This document shows, piece after piece, positions 8,110 to 15,044 of a stretch of DNA of 64,000 bases. Where the stretch lies: positions 16,745 through 80,744 of the forward strand of contig NZ_AEPF01000010.1 in assembly GCF_000193735.1 (NCBI RefSeq). The letters run 5' to 3'. How positions within the stretch are numbered: position 1 is the stretch's first letter; each line of letters starts with the position of its first letter. A model generated the notes under the pieces. It was not told the DNA's origin. It saw nothing but the letters and a program-made list of their open reading frames with translations, and made no database searches. The position numbers and the translations under genes were made by a program. This DNA is from Neisseria sicca 4320. GTDB taxonomy: Bacteria > Pseudomonadota > Gammaproteobacteria > Burkholderiales > Neisseriaceae.

Positions 8110-9111
8110 TTACAGGGCGTTGATTTCTGCCTTTTGCTCGTCGGTCAGGTTGTAGTTTTCCAGCACTTCGGCAACTTCTTTCATCCCGGTGGATACTGCC
8201 TCCACCAATTCCGCGAACTGCTCTTCTGTCGGCGTAGGCTTTGGTGCTTTTCCCACCGGTTCAGGCTCTACCTCCTTGATGGGCTGCGCTTCGACCATTG
8301 CGTTTAAATCCTGCGCGTCTGACTTTTTGACTTCTTGGATTGCGAACCAGTCAGACGGCTTACTCATGCCGTCTTTAAGGCTTGTATAGATTTTCCGCAA
8401 TTCGACAATCTGCGCGGGGCGGATGGCTTCGAGTCGGCATTGATAACGGTCTTGGATGTTTTCGGGAGTAATGCCAAACTTGCCCATCGCCTCGGTCAGT
8501 TTTCGGATGGTCTCTTTGACTTCTTCGGGTTTTGTGCCAACACTCGCCGCCTGCGTAACGGAACATTGCGACAATGCCGCCTCCACGATGTCGCCCGGAA
8601 TGATGCTCAAGATACAGGCGCGTAAACGTCGGCTGCCTTGATTCGCCACCATCTCGTAAATGTCGCGCGGGTCAGTCAGTGTTTTAGTCCCGCCTTTTGC
8701 CATGCGTTTATGTGCGACCTGAAATACCTTTGCTTGTCGGACGTTGGTTTCCAAGTCCCATGCGTAGGCTTCGACTGTTGACACGCCGTTTTCCTGCGAC
8801 AGTTCACGAATGCCAAAATCAAGGTTTCCCCAGTTTTGCGCCAACACTTCAGCCAGTCGTATTGATGGTCCTTCAACGTTTTGCCCGCCGCGCGGGTAAC
8901 TGTAAACCGCCGAATCTGCCAGCGTCTGACGTGTGCAGGCATTTAAGATTCGGTCTGCCGCCTGAATCTGATTGCGCGGGAACTGTTTAGCCATGAATAC
9001 CATCGCTTGGATTTCACTGGCTTCGCGTTGCGCCTTGACTTCGGTCATTGTGTTTGGCAGTGCTTCAGAAACCGCCGTTTGTTGAAACGGGTTTTTTACC
9101 ATTTGATTCAT
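8110..9111 (-). CDS. Phage protein in recombination cluster, possible ssDNA annealing protein
   Basis: 333 residues. It contains MVFMAKQFPRNQIQAADRILNAC, then YSYPRGGQNVEGPSIRLAEVLAQNWGNLDFGI, then ANQGSRRLRACILSIIPGDIVEAAL. I know this pattern from many phages, usually as an uncharacterised protein. Its place directly beside a RecE/lambda-Exo-type nuclease and ssb is where annealing proteins such as RecT, Erf or Sak are found. The C-terminal third (from about residue 240) is acidic and Pro-rich, then helical, as in several SSB-interacting annealing proteins. The function is inferred from context. Confidence 0.75.
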   Translation of the reverse strand: MNQMVKNPFQQTAVSEALPNTMTEVKAQREASEIQAMVFMAKQFPRNQIQAADRILNACTRQTLADSAVYSYPRGGQNVEGPSIRLAEVLAQNWGNLDFGIRELSQENGVSTVEAYAWDLETNVRQAKVFQVAHKRMAKGGTKTLTDPRDIYEMVANQGSRRLRACILSIIPGDIVEAALSQCSVTQAASVGTKPEEVKETIRKLTEAMGKFGITPENIQDRYQCRLEAIRPAQIVELRKIYTSLKDGMSKPSDWFAIQEVKKSDAQDLNAMVEAQPIKEVEPEPVGKAPKPTPTEEQFAELVEAVSTGMKEVAEVLENYNLTDEQKAEINAL

Positions 9112-9120
9112 AATGTATCC

Positions 9121-9915
9121 TTAATCGTAGTATGCCCAAGCCGGTAAAGATAACGGCTCGATTTGTTCGCTATATGCCTGAAATGTATTTGTTTTGATAC
9201 ATTCAGAAAGCGTCATTAAATCCCTGCGGAACAGTTCATGCCCGCGCTCTTTTGCCTCGTCGTCCAACGTGTAGCAAGCGACGGCAAACGGTGCTTTTTT
9301 CTCAACGGCGATAAAGATAAATCCTTTCGGATATTCCCCCGTCGCCTGATATATCCCGTTACTGTAAAAAGCGTCTTGAACGTGGTAGCGGTAATTTGCG
9401 ACCGACCGCGCGAAACCTTGCGGGCTTGCATCTTCCGTTGACTTCAGGTCAACGATGATTCCGTTGCTATTCCAAAAATCAGGACGACAACGGCAATCAA
9501 TCCCTGTTTCTTCGTCGCGCCAAAAGACAGACTGTTCGGGCTTGCCGCTGCTCAACAATGCCGCCGCCTTTGGGTGTGTTTGGATGGCTGCCGCCATGGC
9601 CTTTATTTGCTCTACCCATTCGGCTTTTAAAATCGTCTTGCCGCCTTTTTCAAGCTCTGCCAGATATGCCTTACCGTCTTTTGTGCGCCCGTTGAAGTCA
9701 TCGGGCAAGACCGCGTAAGATTCGGCAAACACTTCAGGCAATAAGATGTAGTCGTGAAACGCGCTCCCGAAAATCATCGCCTGTGTGCTTTCGATTTCCG
9801 ATTCCCGCGCATATTTGTAATGCGCGGGGCTTTTGGTAAGTTGGTCTAACTGTGTCTTGCTGACCGCTGCATGGCTGTGGTAGTCGGCATTGCTCATATT
9901 GCTTATGATTGTCAT
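9121..9915 (-). CDS. PD-(D/E)XK exonuclease (RecE/lambda-Exo type)
   Basis: 264 residues. The nuclease core is visible: HDYILLPEVFAESY early, then FWRDEETGIDCRCRPDFWN, then GIIVDLKSTEDASPQGFARS. This is the PD...(D/E)XK site with Asp in RPD and in VDLK, plus the following Lys. YHVQDAFYSNGIYQ matches the QxxxY-like motif of RecB/Exo nucleases. Such enzymes chew 5' ends of dsDNA to make 3' tails for annealing proteins. It sits 9 bp upstream of the probable annealing partner. Confidence 0.85.
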   Translation of the reverse strand: MTIISNMSNADYHSHAAVSKTQLDQLTKSPAHYKYARESEIESTQAMIFGSAFHDYILLPEVFAESYAVLPDDFNGRTKDGKAYLAELEKGGKTILKAEWVEQIKAMAAAIQTHPKAAALLSSGKPEQSVFWRDEETGIDCRCRPDFWNSNGIIVDLKSTEDASPQGFARSVANYRYHVQDAFYSNGIYQATGEYPKGFIFIAVEKKAPFAVACYTLDDEAKERGHELFRRDLMTLSECIKTNTFQAYSEQIEPLSLPAWAYYD

Positions 9916-10169
9916 AACCCACCCACCAAAAGGCTATCCATATAAACCCGCGCGTCAGATTCCGTCTTGAAAACTTTAACGTCCTCCAACTGCGCCCGCT
10001 TTGTCTTGTCGGGTCGGTATGTGACCTTGTTGTAGCCGTCGGGCATGATTCCGACTTGATAACCGCCTCGTACTTTTCGCATGACTACATTCGGGCTGCG
10101 CGGCAAACCCATAAAGCCTTTAACCTTTGCCGCGCGGTTGCTGTTCATGGTGTATGGTTGGTGGTACAT
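9912..10169 (-). CDS. Unknown early phage protein, 85 residues
   Basis: Small basic protein (SNRAAKVKGFMGLPRSPNVVMRKVRGGYQVGIM). The last part, VKVFKTESDARVYMDSLL, is helical. The stop overlaps the nuclease start by four bases. Not recognised. Confidence 0.7.
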   Translation of the reverse strand: MYHQPYTMNSNRAAKVKGFMGLPRSPNVVMRKVRGGYQVGIMPDGYNKVTYRPDKTKRAQLEDVKVFKTESDARVYMDSLLVGGL

Positions 10170-10180
10170 TTCGGAATCCT

Positions 10181-10756
10181 TTACTCATAATCCGTATCAG
10201 GCTTTAATGGCATGATATAAACTTGGCAATTTAGAAACTCGAACTTAAACGCCTTAAATTCTGTTTCATTAATTTGGTTCGAAAGGTAAACGGGGTAGAA
10301 CATCGGGAACTGTAAACCTAAAGCCTTTTGAATCTTGCCCAGTTTTTTTATGTAATGAATAGCAAGTTTCAGACTTTCGTTCTTAATATCAACCTGTTTT
10401 AAATCTTCCGGGTTGATATTGGTAACGCTTTTATCGTTCGGGAAACTTGTTTTAAACATCTTTTGCTTTAAGCTCAGAATTGAAAACTCGCCATCTTCAA
10501 AACAGATGCTGATAAACGGGAAGTCTTTGTCCGTTTTTTTGACTGCGTATTTAATCCAGTCGGTCGGAATCATTATGCTTTGTGGAATATCTTTAATTTT
10601 TTCTTCGTTAATTACGCAATAAATATAACCATTAGTCGCCTTGATTTTGCCTTCTTCTTTATCAAGGAAAACGCCGTTAATCGGTCTTGGGTTGTCAGTT
10701 GCCGCCGCATATGCCGCCGCTTTCAATAAATTTTTATGTATATTAAATACTTGCAT
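10181..10756 (-). CDS. Possible DNA sliding-clamp-like protein
   Basis: 191 residues from the ATG at 10756, which has a perfect GGAGG nine bases upstream; the ATG at 10774 has none. The opening NLLKAAAYAAATDNPRPINGVFLDKEEGKIKATNGY resembles a DnaN domain start: helix, linker, strand, then ATDG-like ATNG. The later helix LKLAIHYIKKLG and the strands after it fit a second clamp-type repeat. If right, it would be a short clamp of one or two domains used by a phage polymerase or repair enzyme. The similarity is weak and judged by eye. Confidence 0.6.
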   Translation of the reverse strand: MQVFNIHKNLLKAAAYAAATDNPRPINGVFLDKEEGKIKATNGYIYCVINEEKIKDIPQSIMIPTDWIKYAVKKTDKDFPFISICFEDGEFSILSLKQKMFKTSFPNDKSVTNINPEDLKQVDIKNESLKLAIHYIKKLGKIQKALGLQFPMFYPVYLSNQINETEFKAFKFEFLNCQVYIMPLKPDTDYE

Positions 10757-10757
10757 T

Positions 10758-11027
10758 TTATTTAACCTCCGCATCGCCGCGCATTCTTTCGGCGGCTGTC
10801 AGTTGTTCGTACATTTCCGCTATTGCGGCTTCGTTTTCGCGCGTCGCTTTTGCTGCCTCCTGCATTTCATGGCGGGCGATGTCGTCGCGGATGTTTTCGT
10901 ATGGGTCGATAGAGTCCACGCTGATTGATGAAGCTGTCGTGTAGTCCATATATGCCTGTGCTTTCGCGTATGCCTGTACGCAAAAAGCTACTGTCGCCGA
11001 AGCGATGATGATTGCTGTGTATTTCAT
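10758..11027 (-). CDS. Small exported or membrane-anchored phage protein
   Basis: 89 residues. MKYTAIIIASATVAFCVQAYA is a signal peptide or anchor. The rest is an acidic, strongly helical segment (ARHEMQEAAKATRENEAAIAEMYEQLTAAERM), probably a coiled coil in the periplasm. Early expression and surface location would fit a membrane-acting or exclusion role, but nothing proves it. The stop is one base before the next start. Confidence 0.65.
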   Translation of the reverse strand: MKYTAIIIASATVAFCVQAYAKAQAYMDYTTASSISVDSIDPYENIRDDIARHEMQEAAKATRENEAAIAEMYEQLTAAERMRGDAEVK

Positions 11028-11258
11028 GGTTTCCTCGCTGATTCATGATGTTTGGGATTGCCCGCCGAATCTTCCTTACTAAACTCGGCGGGCTTGGCTG
11101 CTTCTTCGTTCAACCTGCGCCGCGGCAACTAAAGGTATCGTCGCCCGCGCATTGTCGCGGTTTGAGGCGGTGTAAAACTTTTCAATCAAAACCACCGCCG
11201 GCGTCCCCACTCACGACTTACGGTCTGCCTACTCTATTCCACTTCATGGGTATTCTTT

Positions 11259-11618
11259 TCAGGCTGCGATAATCCGCGCCTGCTCGATATATCTGTCCGC
11301 GTAGAAATCAAGATTTTCGATTCGTGTGTAGTAATGGTCGTCTTCGATAGCGGCTTCCATTACTTCCATCATTTCATCGCCAATCCACGCGGCTTCATCT
11401 CTCAGATTCATTCTGTATTCCCACTGGCGCGGGGTTTCGTCTTGGCATTGCTTGAGGGCTTCGCGGTACTCAAACGCTGTTTTCATGACGAGATATTCGA
11501 TGTCGTCTTCCAGCGCGGTAAACGCTTCTTGCTTCGCCTCGCTGATTGCCTGCGCTCTCGTGTAGGCAGCGTCCTCGCCCGCCATGCCCCAATCGGATGT
11601 GATCGGTTCGCAAATCAT
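11259..11618 (-). CDS. Unknown early phage protein, about 119 residues
   Basis: Starts at the ATG at 11618, which overlaps the preceding stop (ATGA) and has AGGT upstream. Acidic and almost wholly helical (ISEAKQEAFTALEDDIEYLVMKTAFEYREAL). No family recognised. Downstream (11028-11258) 230 bp hold no gene. Confidence 0.65.
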   Translation of the reverse strand: MICEPITSDWGMAGEDAAYTRAQAISEAKQEAFTALEDDIEYLVMKTAFEYREALKQCQDETPRQWEYRMNLRDEAAWIGDEMMEVMEAAIEDDHYYTRIENLDFYADRYIEQARIIAA

Positions 11619-11854
11619 TCGATGACCTCGCATGATATTGACGGAGACGATGTGATTTTCAGTTTCGTACCGTCGGGGAAGTAATAAAACATGGCTTTTT
11701 CTGTTGCCGCTCCCAGCTTCCCACCGACAAATCCGATCGTTTCGATGGTGTCTCTGAAAAGCTGGGAAGCTGAAAAACCTGCTTTCGCCTTGTCTTCAAA
11801 TTCGCCCTTTACCCATCGGGCTTTGTTGTTGATGTGTTCGCTTAAATCAAGCAT
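11615..11854 (-). CDS. Unknown early phage protein, 79 residues
   Basis: MLDLSEHINNKARWVKGEFEDKAKAGFSASQLF..., mixed composition, with GGAAACG before the start. Coupled to the next gene by an ATGA overlap. Not recognised. Confidence 0.65.
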   Translation of the reverse strand: MLDLSEHINNKARWVKGEFEDKAKAGFSASQLFRDTIETIGFVGGKLGAATEKAMFYYFPDGTKLKITSSPSISCEVIE

Positions 11855-12078
11855 TTTGCGTTTCCTCGCGCTGTTGTCTTAATCAAGGGTTCGGGGCTTC
11901 CCGTTTCCTCGTGCCGTTGCCCTGCCGTGTGTAGTCGGCTTTGTGCCTCCGCGTTGGCGGTAGCTCGCCCAAGCCCTTGATTAAGCCGCCTGTCTTTCAA
12001 AGCGGCTCTGTTTGCGCTGCGGGTTGTTGTCTTTTCGGCTTCCCGCCTGCCTGTAACCGTTTGTTCGACTTCCCCCAT
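11842..12078 (-). CDS. Arg-rich small ORF at the head of the early left operon; possible N-like protein
   Basis: 78 residues, the first ORF after the left promoter. It has a basic helix-like stretch (GRREAEKTTTRSANRAALKD) followed by RRLNQGLGRA, loosely similar in style and position to lambda N. It overlaps the next gene by 13 bases. The ribosome site is weak, and an alternative 35-codon frame (11981-12088), also Arg-rich, overlaps it. It could instead be a non-coding leader. Low confidence. Confidence 0.35.
   Translation of the reverse strand: MGEVEQTVTGRREAEKTTTRSANRAALKDRRLNQGLGRATANAEAQSRLHTAGQRHEETGSPEPLIKTTARGNAKCLI
11878..11985. repeat. Inverted repeat in early left leader
   Basis: CTTAATCAAGGG at 11878-11889 is repeated in inverse at 11974-11985. 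The flanks are also nearly complementary (TTCGGGGC against GCCCAAG). The arms enclose about 84 bases, making a possible long-range RNA hairpin near the start of the left transcript. Confidence 0.55.
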
Positions 12079-12203
12079 GCCTATCCATGTCTTCCTATCG
12101 GCTTTCGCCTACCTGAAGGGCGGTTACTGCGTTTCCTGACTTTTAAAGATCGTTTAAACCGTGCCAGACTTTGTTTAGCTGTCTGTTTTGTTTCGATGTG
12201 TGT

Positions 12204-12231
12204 ATTATAGCAAAGCTAAATATAATGTAAA
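12204..12231 (-). promoter_or_regulatory. Leftward early promoter (PL-like)
   Basis: On the minus strand: TTTACA (12226-12231), 16 bases, TATAAT (12204-12209). The operator at 12208-12218 overlaps the -10 box and the operator at 12232-12242 abuts the -35 box, so repressor binding would block polymerase. It would drive the early operon toward 3.8 kb. Confidence 0.85.
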
Positions 12232-12242
12232 TAGCAATGCTA
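12208..12242. promoter_or_regulatory. Left operators, TAGCNNNGCTA
   Basis: Two perfect sites: TAGCAAAGCTA (12208-12218) and TAGCAATGCTA (12232-12242), 24 bp centre to centre. The same site occurs in the repressor-cro region at 13967-14026, so one repressor likely binds both. Confidence 0.8.
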
Positions 12243-12325
12243 ATCTAATTTGCTATATTTTTTGCTATATATTGATTTTAAAAAGAATTTAGTTCGAACT
12301 GATTTGAACCGCCTTGAACAAGGCG

Positions 12326-12352
12326 AAAAAAAGCCGCCCTAAATCGGCGGCT
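12326..12352 (-). terminator. Leftward terminator, second after hicB
   Basis: Minus strand stem AGCCGCC/GGCGGCT followed by a run of T (plus-strand A run at 12326-12332). Backs up the terminator at 12391 so that hicAB transcripts do not enter the repressed early operon. Confidence 0.75.
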
Positions 12353-12390
12353 GTCAAGGTAGTAGCTTGTTGATTTTCTATTTCGGATAT

Positions 12391-12416
12391 GAAAAAGCCC
12401 GCATTGCGCGGGCTTA
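12391..12416 (-). terminator. Leftward terminator after hicB
   Basis: Minus strand stem AAGCCCGC/GCGGGCTT, followed by TTTTT. It begins about 15 bp beyond the hicB stop. Confidence 0.85.
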
Positions 12417-12430
12417 TTTGAGCTTAGAGG

Positions 12431-12832
12431 TTATGTTTGATTCATGGCAATTAAAGCAGCTTTTGCTAAAAAACCGCTACGGGTCTCATGATTTGCCGAA
12501 GTGTATTCATCTACTCTATCAAGTAGATACTGCGGCCAGCTAACATTAAACCTAATTTGCTGTTGGCTGATTTTGGCTGGGTCGATTTCAATCATTACCC
12601 ATGTTGCTCCATCATAATCAGACTCTTGGCTTAAATCGGCAATACTGCTTACGGAAAGATTTTTAAACTCTCCGTCTTCAATCATGCCATCAATGTGCAT
12701 ATAGGCGGCAGAACGGGCATTTGAGATTGCTTCTTCAATAGTGTCGCCATAAGAGAAGCAGCCCGGTAAGTCAGGAATGGTTACGCCATATGCCGAATGA
12801 CTGTCCTTGTGCAAAGCGGCAGGGATAAACAT
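12431..12832 (-). CDS. hicB: HicB-type antitoxin
   Basis: 133 residues. The N-terminal RNase-H-like HicB domain is clear (SAYGVTIPDLPGCFSYGDTIEEAISNARSAAYMHIDG). The C-terminus is a ribbon-helix-helix DNA-binding unit (IRFNVSWPQYLLDRVDEYTSA...SGFLAKAAL). It neutralises HicA and should repress the operon promoter. It lies 111 bp downstream of hicA, with a perfect hairpin between them. Confidence 0.93.
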   Translation of the reverse strand: MFIPAALHKDSHSAYGVTIPDLPGCFSYGDTIEEAISNARSAAYMHIDGMIEDGEFKNLSVSSIADLSQESDYDGATWVMIEIDPAKISQQQIRFNVSWPQYLLDRVDEYTSANHETRSGFLAKAALIAMNQT

Positions 12833-12917
12833 TTTTCATCCTTCTTTCATTTCGTGGATTTTTTGTGGTGGGTGAGTAGGGGCGTGAGATACCCTTGATT
12901 ATTTGGTTAGAAGAATG

Positions 12918-12937
12918 GCAGCGGGTTTCCCCGCTGC
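12918..12937. other. Hairpin between hicA and hicB
   Basis: GCAGCGGG and its exact complement CCCGCTGC with a four-base loop, just after the hicA stop and without a T run. It may shield or process the mRNA and change the toxin-to-antitoxin ratio. Confidence 0.6.
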
Positions 12938-12943
12938 TTGCCT

Positions 12944-13126
12944 TTACTTCAAACCGGCTTGCTTAAAGATATTTTTTACCGTACCTATCGGCAAGTCTTT
13001 TTTTGGATGTGGTACTGTTACACGACCTTTTTTTGTTGGGTGCTTGTATTGCGAATGGCTCCCAGATTGTGCAACTTTATACCAACCATCCTGTTTGAGT
13101 AGGGCGATAATGTCTAGACTATTCAA
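12944..13126 (-). CDS. hicA: HicA-type mRNA interferase toxin
   Basis: 60 residues, the usual length. MNSLDIIALLKQDGWYKVAQSGSHSQYKHPTKKGRVTVPHP is the double-stranded RNA-binding-like fold with the catalytic His in SGSHSQY. HicA cleaves mRNA and stops growth until neutralised by HicB. In a prophage it can stabilise the lysogen or act in defence against other phages. Confidence 0.93.
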   Translation of the reverse strand: MNSLDIIALLKQDGWYKVAQSGSHSQYKHPTKKGRVTVPHPKKDLPIGTVKNIFKQAGLK

Positions 13127-13146
13127 TTATATCTCCTACGCTCAAA

Positions 13147-13200
13147 ACATGGCACGTCTGCCATGTGTGTAATAATACACACCATTCTAATAATTGTCAA
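13147..13200 (-). promoter_or_regulatory. hicAB promoter with two palindromic operators
   Basis: On the minus strand TTGACA (13195-13200), 17 bases, TATTAT (13172-13177): a near-consensus promoter. GTGTGTA-ATAA-TACACAC (13165-13182) covers the -10 box. ACATGGCA-CGTC-TGCCATGT (13147-13166) lies in the early leader. Both are good candidates for HicB or HicAB binding. More GTGTGT half-sites occur at 13204-13221. Confidence 0.85.
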
Positions 13201-13239
13201 ATTCTAGTGTGTATTTGTGTGTAAAGATTTAGGTAATCT

Positions 13240-13929
13240 TCAAGCAATCACGCTCCACCAAAAAACCCGACCGATAACATTTATGTCGCCTGCGTCTGCC
13301 TCTTCGTCGGGGTAGGCTTCGGAATTGTAGCTTTTGATGCGGATTTTATTGTCAGGCAGTTTTTGCAGAATTTTTGTCCGTAAAAGCCCGCCATGATTGA
13401 CGGCATAGATTTTCCCGTCCTTGATAACCTTGTCGGCGGTGTTGATGCCGAGTGTCGCGCCGTCGGGAAATACCGGCTCCATGCTGTCGCCGTCCGCGCA
13501 AACGCAAACCACGTCGGCAGGATTGATGCCGTGCCGTCTAAGGGTTGATTTCGAGAAGCGCAGTTTATAGCCGTTGTAGTCCTCGATGTCGTCTGAAAAT
13601 CCGTTGCCCGCCGATAAATGCACGTCCTTATAAAACGGGACTTCGCAATCATCAGCCGATAACGGCGTCTTACTGTCCCAAACGTCCAGCGTGCCAATTA
13701 CTGTAGCGTTTGATTCAGGTCGTCTGAAATCTTCTTTCCCGTCTAACCACCCGCGCGGCAAAGATAGGGAATCTTCAATCTGCGCCGCTGCGCCATTGCC
13801 TATATTCCGATAGCCATTTACCCACTGGTTTACCTGCGCCGGCGCTTTCCCAATAGCGCGGGCAAATTCCGCTTGGCTGCCGTTAAACCGGCTTTCAATC
13901 AAGTTTTTCAGATTATCAAGTCTGCTCAT
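13240..13929 (-). CDS. CI-like phage repressor with S24 autocleavage domain
   Basis: 229 residues. N-terminal helix-turn-helix (SQAEFARAIGKAPAQVNQWVNGYR). Putative Ala-Gly cleavage site in HLSAGNGFSD. C-terminal LexA/S24 fold with the catalytic Ser in CADGDSMEPVFPDG and Lys in GLLRTKILQKL. It keeps the prophage silent, and RecA-stimulated self-cleavage would induce it after DNA damage. Transcribed leftward from a TATAAT at 13961-13966, with GGGAG before the start. It likely binds the TAGCNNNGCTA sites. Confidence 0.95.
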   Translation of the reverse strand: MSRLDNLKNLIESRFNGSQAEFARAIGKAPAQVNQWVNGYRNIGNGAAAQIEDSLSLPRGWLDGKEDFRRPESNATVIGTLDVWDSKTPLSADDCEVPFYKDVHLSAGNGFSDDIEDYNGYKLRFSKSTLRRHGINPADVVCVCADGDSMEPVFPDGATLGINTADKVIKDGKIYAVNHGGLLRTKILQKLPDNKIRIKSYNSEAYPDEEADAGDINVIGRVFWWSVIA

Positions 13930-13960
13930 TTCTTTACTCCCAGCTAAATCAACGTTTTAA

Positions 13961-14052
13961 ATTATAAAGCAACGCTATATATAACAATGCTACTATTTTG
14001 CTTGCGTTTTGAGAATAGCTTTGCTATACTATTGCTATATTGAATATAGCAA
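13961..14052. promoter_or_regulatory. Repressor/cro intergenic switch: operators and divergent promoters
   Basis: Operator-like sites AAGCAACGCTA (13967-13977), TAACAATGCTA (13982-13992) and perfect TAGCTTTGCTA (14016-14026). The rightward promoter is TTGCGT (14002-14007), 17 bases, TATACT (14025-14030), with the third operator in its spacer. The leftward repressor promoter has TATAAT on the minus strand at 13961-13966. A larger palindrome TTGCTATA-N5-TATAGCAA (14032-14052) precedes cro. Confidence 0.85.
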
Positions 14053-14061
14053 GGTTGAAAT

Positions 14062-14295
14062 ATGAACTTAATTGAATATTGCGCCATTCGCGGGAATCAA
14101 TCTTACCTAGCAAAAAAAACGGGGATTTCACCGGCATTCATCAATCAGATCGCACGAGGCGTTAGAAGTGTTCCTGTTCAGTCAGCGGCACTGATTGAAC
14201 AGGCAACAAAAGGCGAAGTAACACGGCAAGAGATGTCCCCTGATGATTGGGAAAAGATTTGGCCTGAATTGGCAAAAAAGCAGCGAAAAAAGTGA
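14062..14295 (+). CDS. Cro/YdaS-like DNA-binding protein
   Basis: 77 residues. The HTH reads NQSYLAKKTGISPAFINQIARGVRSVPVQSAALIEQA, the style of Cro/YdaS proteins. First gene of the rightward operon, divergent from the CI-like repressor, so it should act as the lytic-side repressor of the same operators. The C-terminus ends in a basic tail (AKKQRKK). Confidence 0.88.
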   Translation: MNLIEYCAIRGNQSYLAKKTGISPAFINQIARGVRSVPVQSAALIEQATKGEVTRQEMSPDDWEKIWPELAKKQRKK

Positions 14296-14314
14296 ATAAC
14301 CGAAAGGAAAGAAG

Positions 14315-14461
14315 ATGAAGAAGCAGGACAGAAACCGCCTGTCAAAGAAAGACAGACGGCTGATTAAAAAGGCGATGCTGAAAGCCGCCGCCAAAGGCAG
14401 CGATGAGGTTTACAAAATCGCGCTGGGTTTGAAAGAAGGCTTTGAATTACTTGGAAAGTAG
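14315..14461 (+). CDS. Small basic protein, 48 residues
   Basis: MKKQDRNRLSKKDRRLIKKA... then GSDEVYKIALGLKEGFELLGK. Preceded by AAAGGA at good spacing. Strongly basic N-half and helical C-half, so nucleic acid binding is possible. The 3' end overlaps the opposite-strand ORF at 14447. Not recognised. Confidence 0.55.
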   Translation: MKKQDRNRLSKKDRRLIKKAMLKAAAKGSDEVYKIALGLKEGFELLGK

Positions 14462-14635
14462 CTCAATCAAATGGCCGTCATCGGTATTTAGCTCCGATTC
14501 TTCGAGTTTTTGATGAAGTGTTTGGATGAATACCGCCAATTCTTCGGCTTGTCCTTTGGCTGTATTGCCGTTTAAGCGGATAGAACCGCTGCGGATAAGC
14601 TCTTTGGTAAGTAGGAAGGATAAGTTGGACGACAT
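14447..14635 (-). CDS. Small ORF, 62 residues, opposite strand
   Basis: MSSNLSFLLTKELIRSGSIRLNGNT..., with GGAGT upstream of the start. It runs against the rightward operon and converges with the 48-residue gene. Composition is protein-like, but no family is recognised and it could be antisense noise. Confidence 0.4.
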   Translation of the reverse strand: MSSNLSFLLTKELIRSGSIRLNGNTAKGQAEELAVFIQTLHQKLEESELNTDDGHLIELLSK

Positions 14636-14816
14636 TTTTTACTCCGTCGGTTGTTGTGTGGAAACTCGATTGTAACGGAGTGATGACAAATCGGAAAGAC
14701 GGTTGACTGCCCGGACAGACGGGCGACCGATAAAGAAAAGCCCGCACGAGGCGGGCAATTCCCCTGAATTGCGAGGAAACGATTCAGGTAAGACTAAAAG
14801 TAAGGCGAAAGGAATT

Positions 14817-15044
14817 ATGAACCAAAAACAAACGCAATGCAAGAAGATTGTCGAGTATATCCGGCAAAACGGGCATATCACATCTTTGGAAGCGGCAAAA
14901 TATTTGAATATCACGCAGTTATGTTCTCGGATTATCGACTTGGAAAGCAGGGGCTTTGTTTTCAACAAGCCTAAATTCAAGGTCGGCAACTGTAAAAATC
15001 CGGTTGCCCATTACTCGATAGCAAGGTCAGGAATCGAACCATGA
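14817..15044 (+). CDS. Winged-helix DNA-binding protein, 75 residues
   Basis: Start at the ATG at 14817 after AAAGGA. The sequence CKKIVEYIRQNGHITSLEAAKYLNITQLCSRIIDLESRGF is a clear winged helix. The stop overlaps the replication gene start (ATGA). Likely a regulator or an initiation helper in the replication module. Confidence 0.75.
   Translation: MNQKQTQCKKIVEYIRQNGHITSLEAAKYLNITQLCSRIIDLESRGFVFNKPKFKVGNCKNPVAHYSIARSGIEP

Larger units (their letters stand above)
12079..12430. promoter_or_regulatory. Left early control region
   Basis: 352 bp without a supported gene. It holds the leftward promoter and operators (12204-12242), further TTGCTATA half-sites (12249-12272), and two leftward terminators after hicB (12326-12352 and 12391-12416). 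Confidence 0.8.

Noticed and set aside
11941..12210. Rightward ORF of 89 codons in the left control region
   Set aside because: It runs against the early operon through the promoter and operator and has no ribosome site or protein-like pattern.
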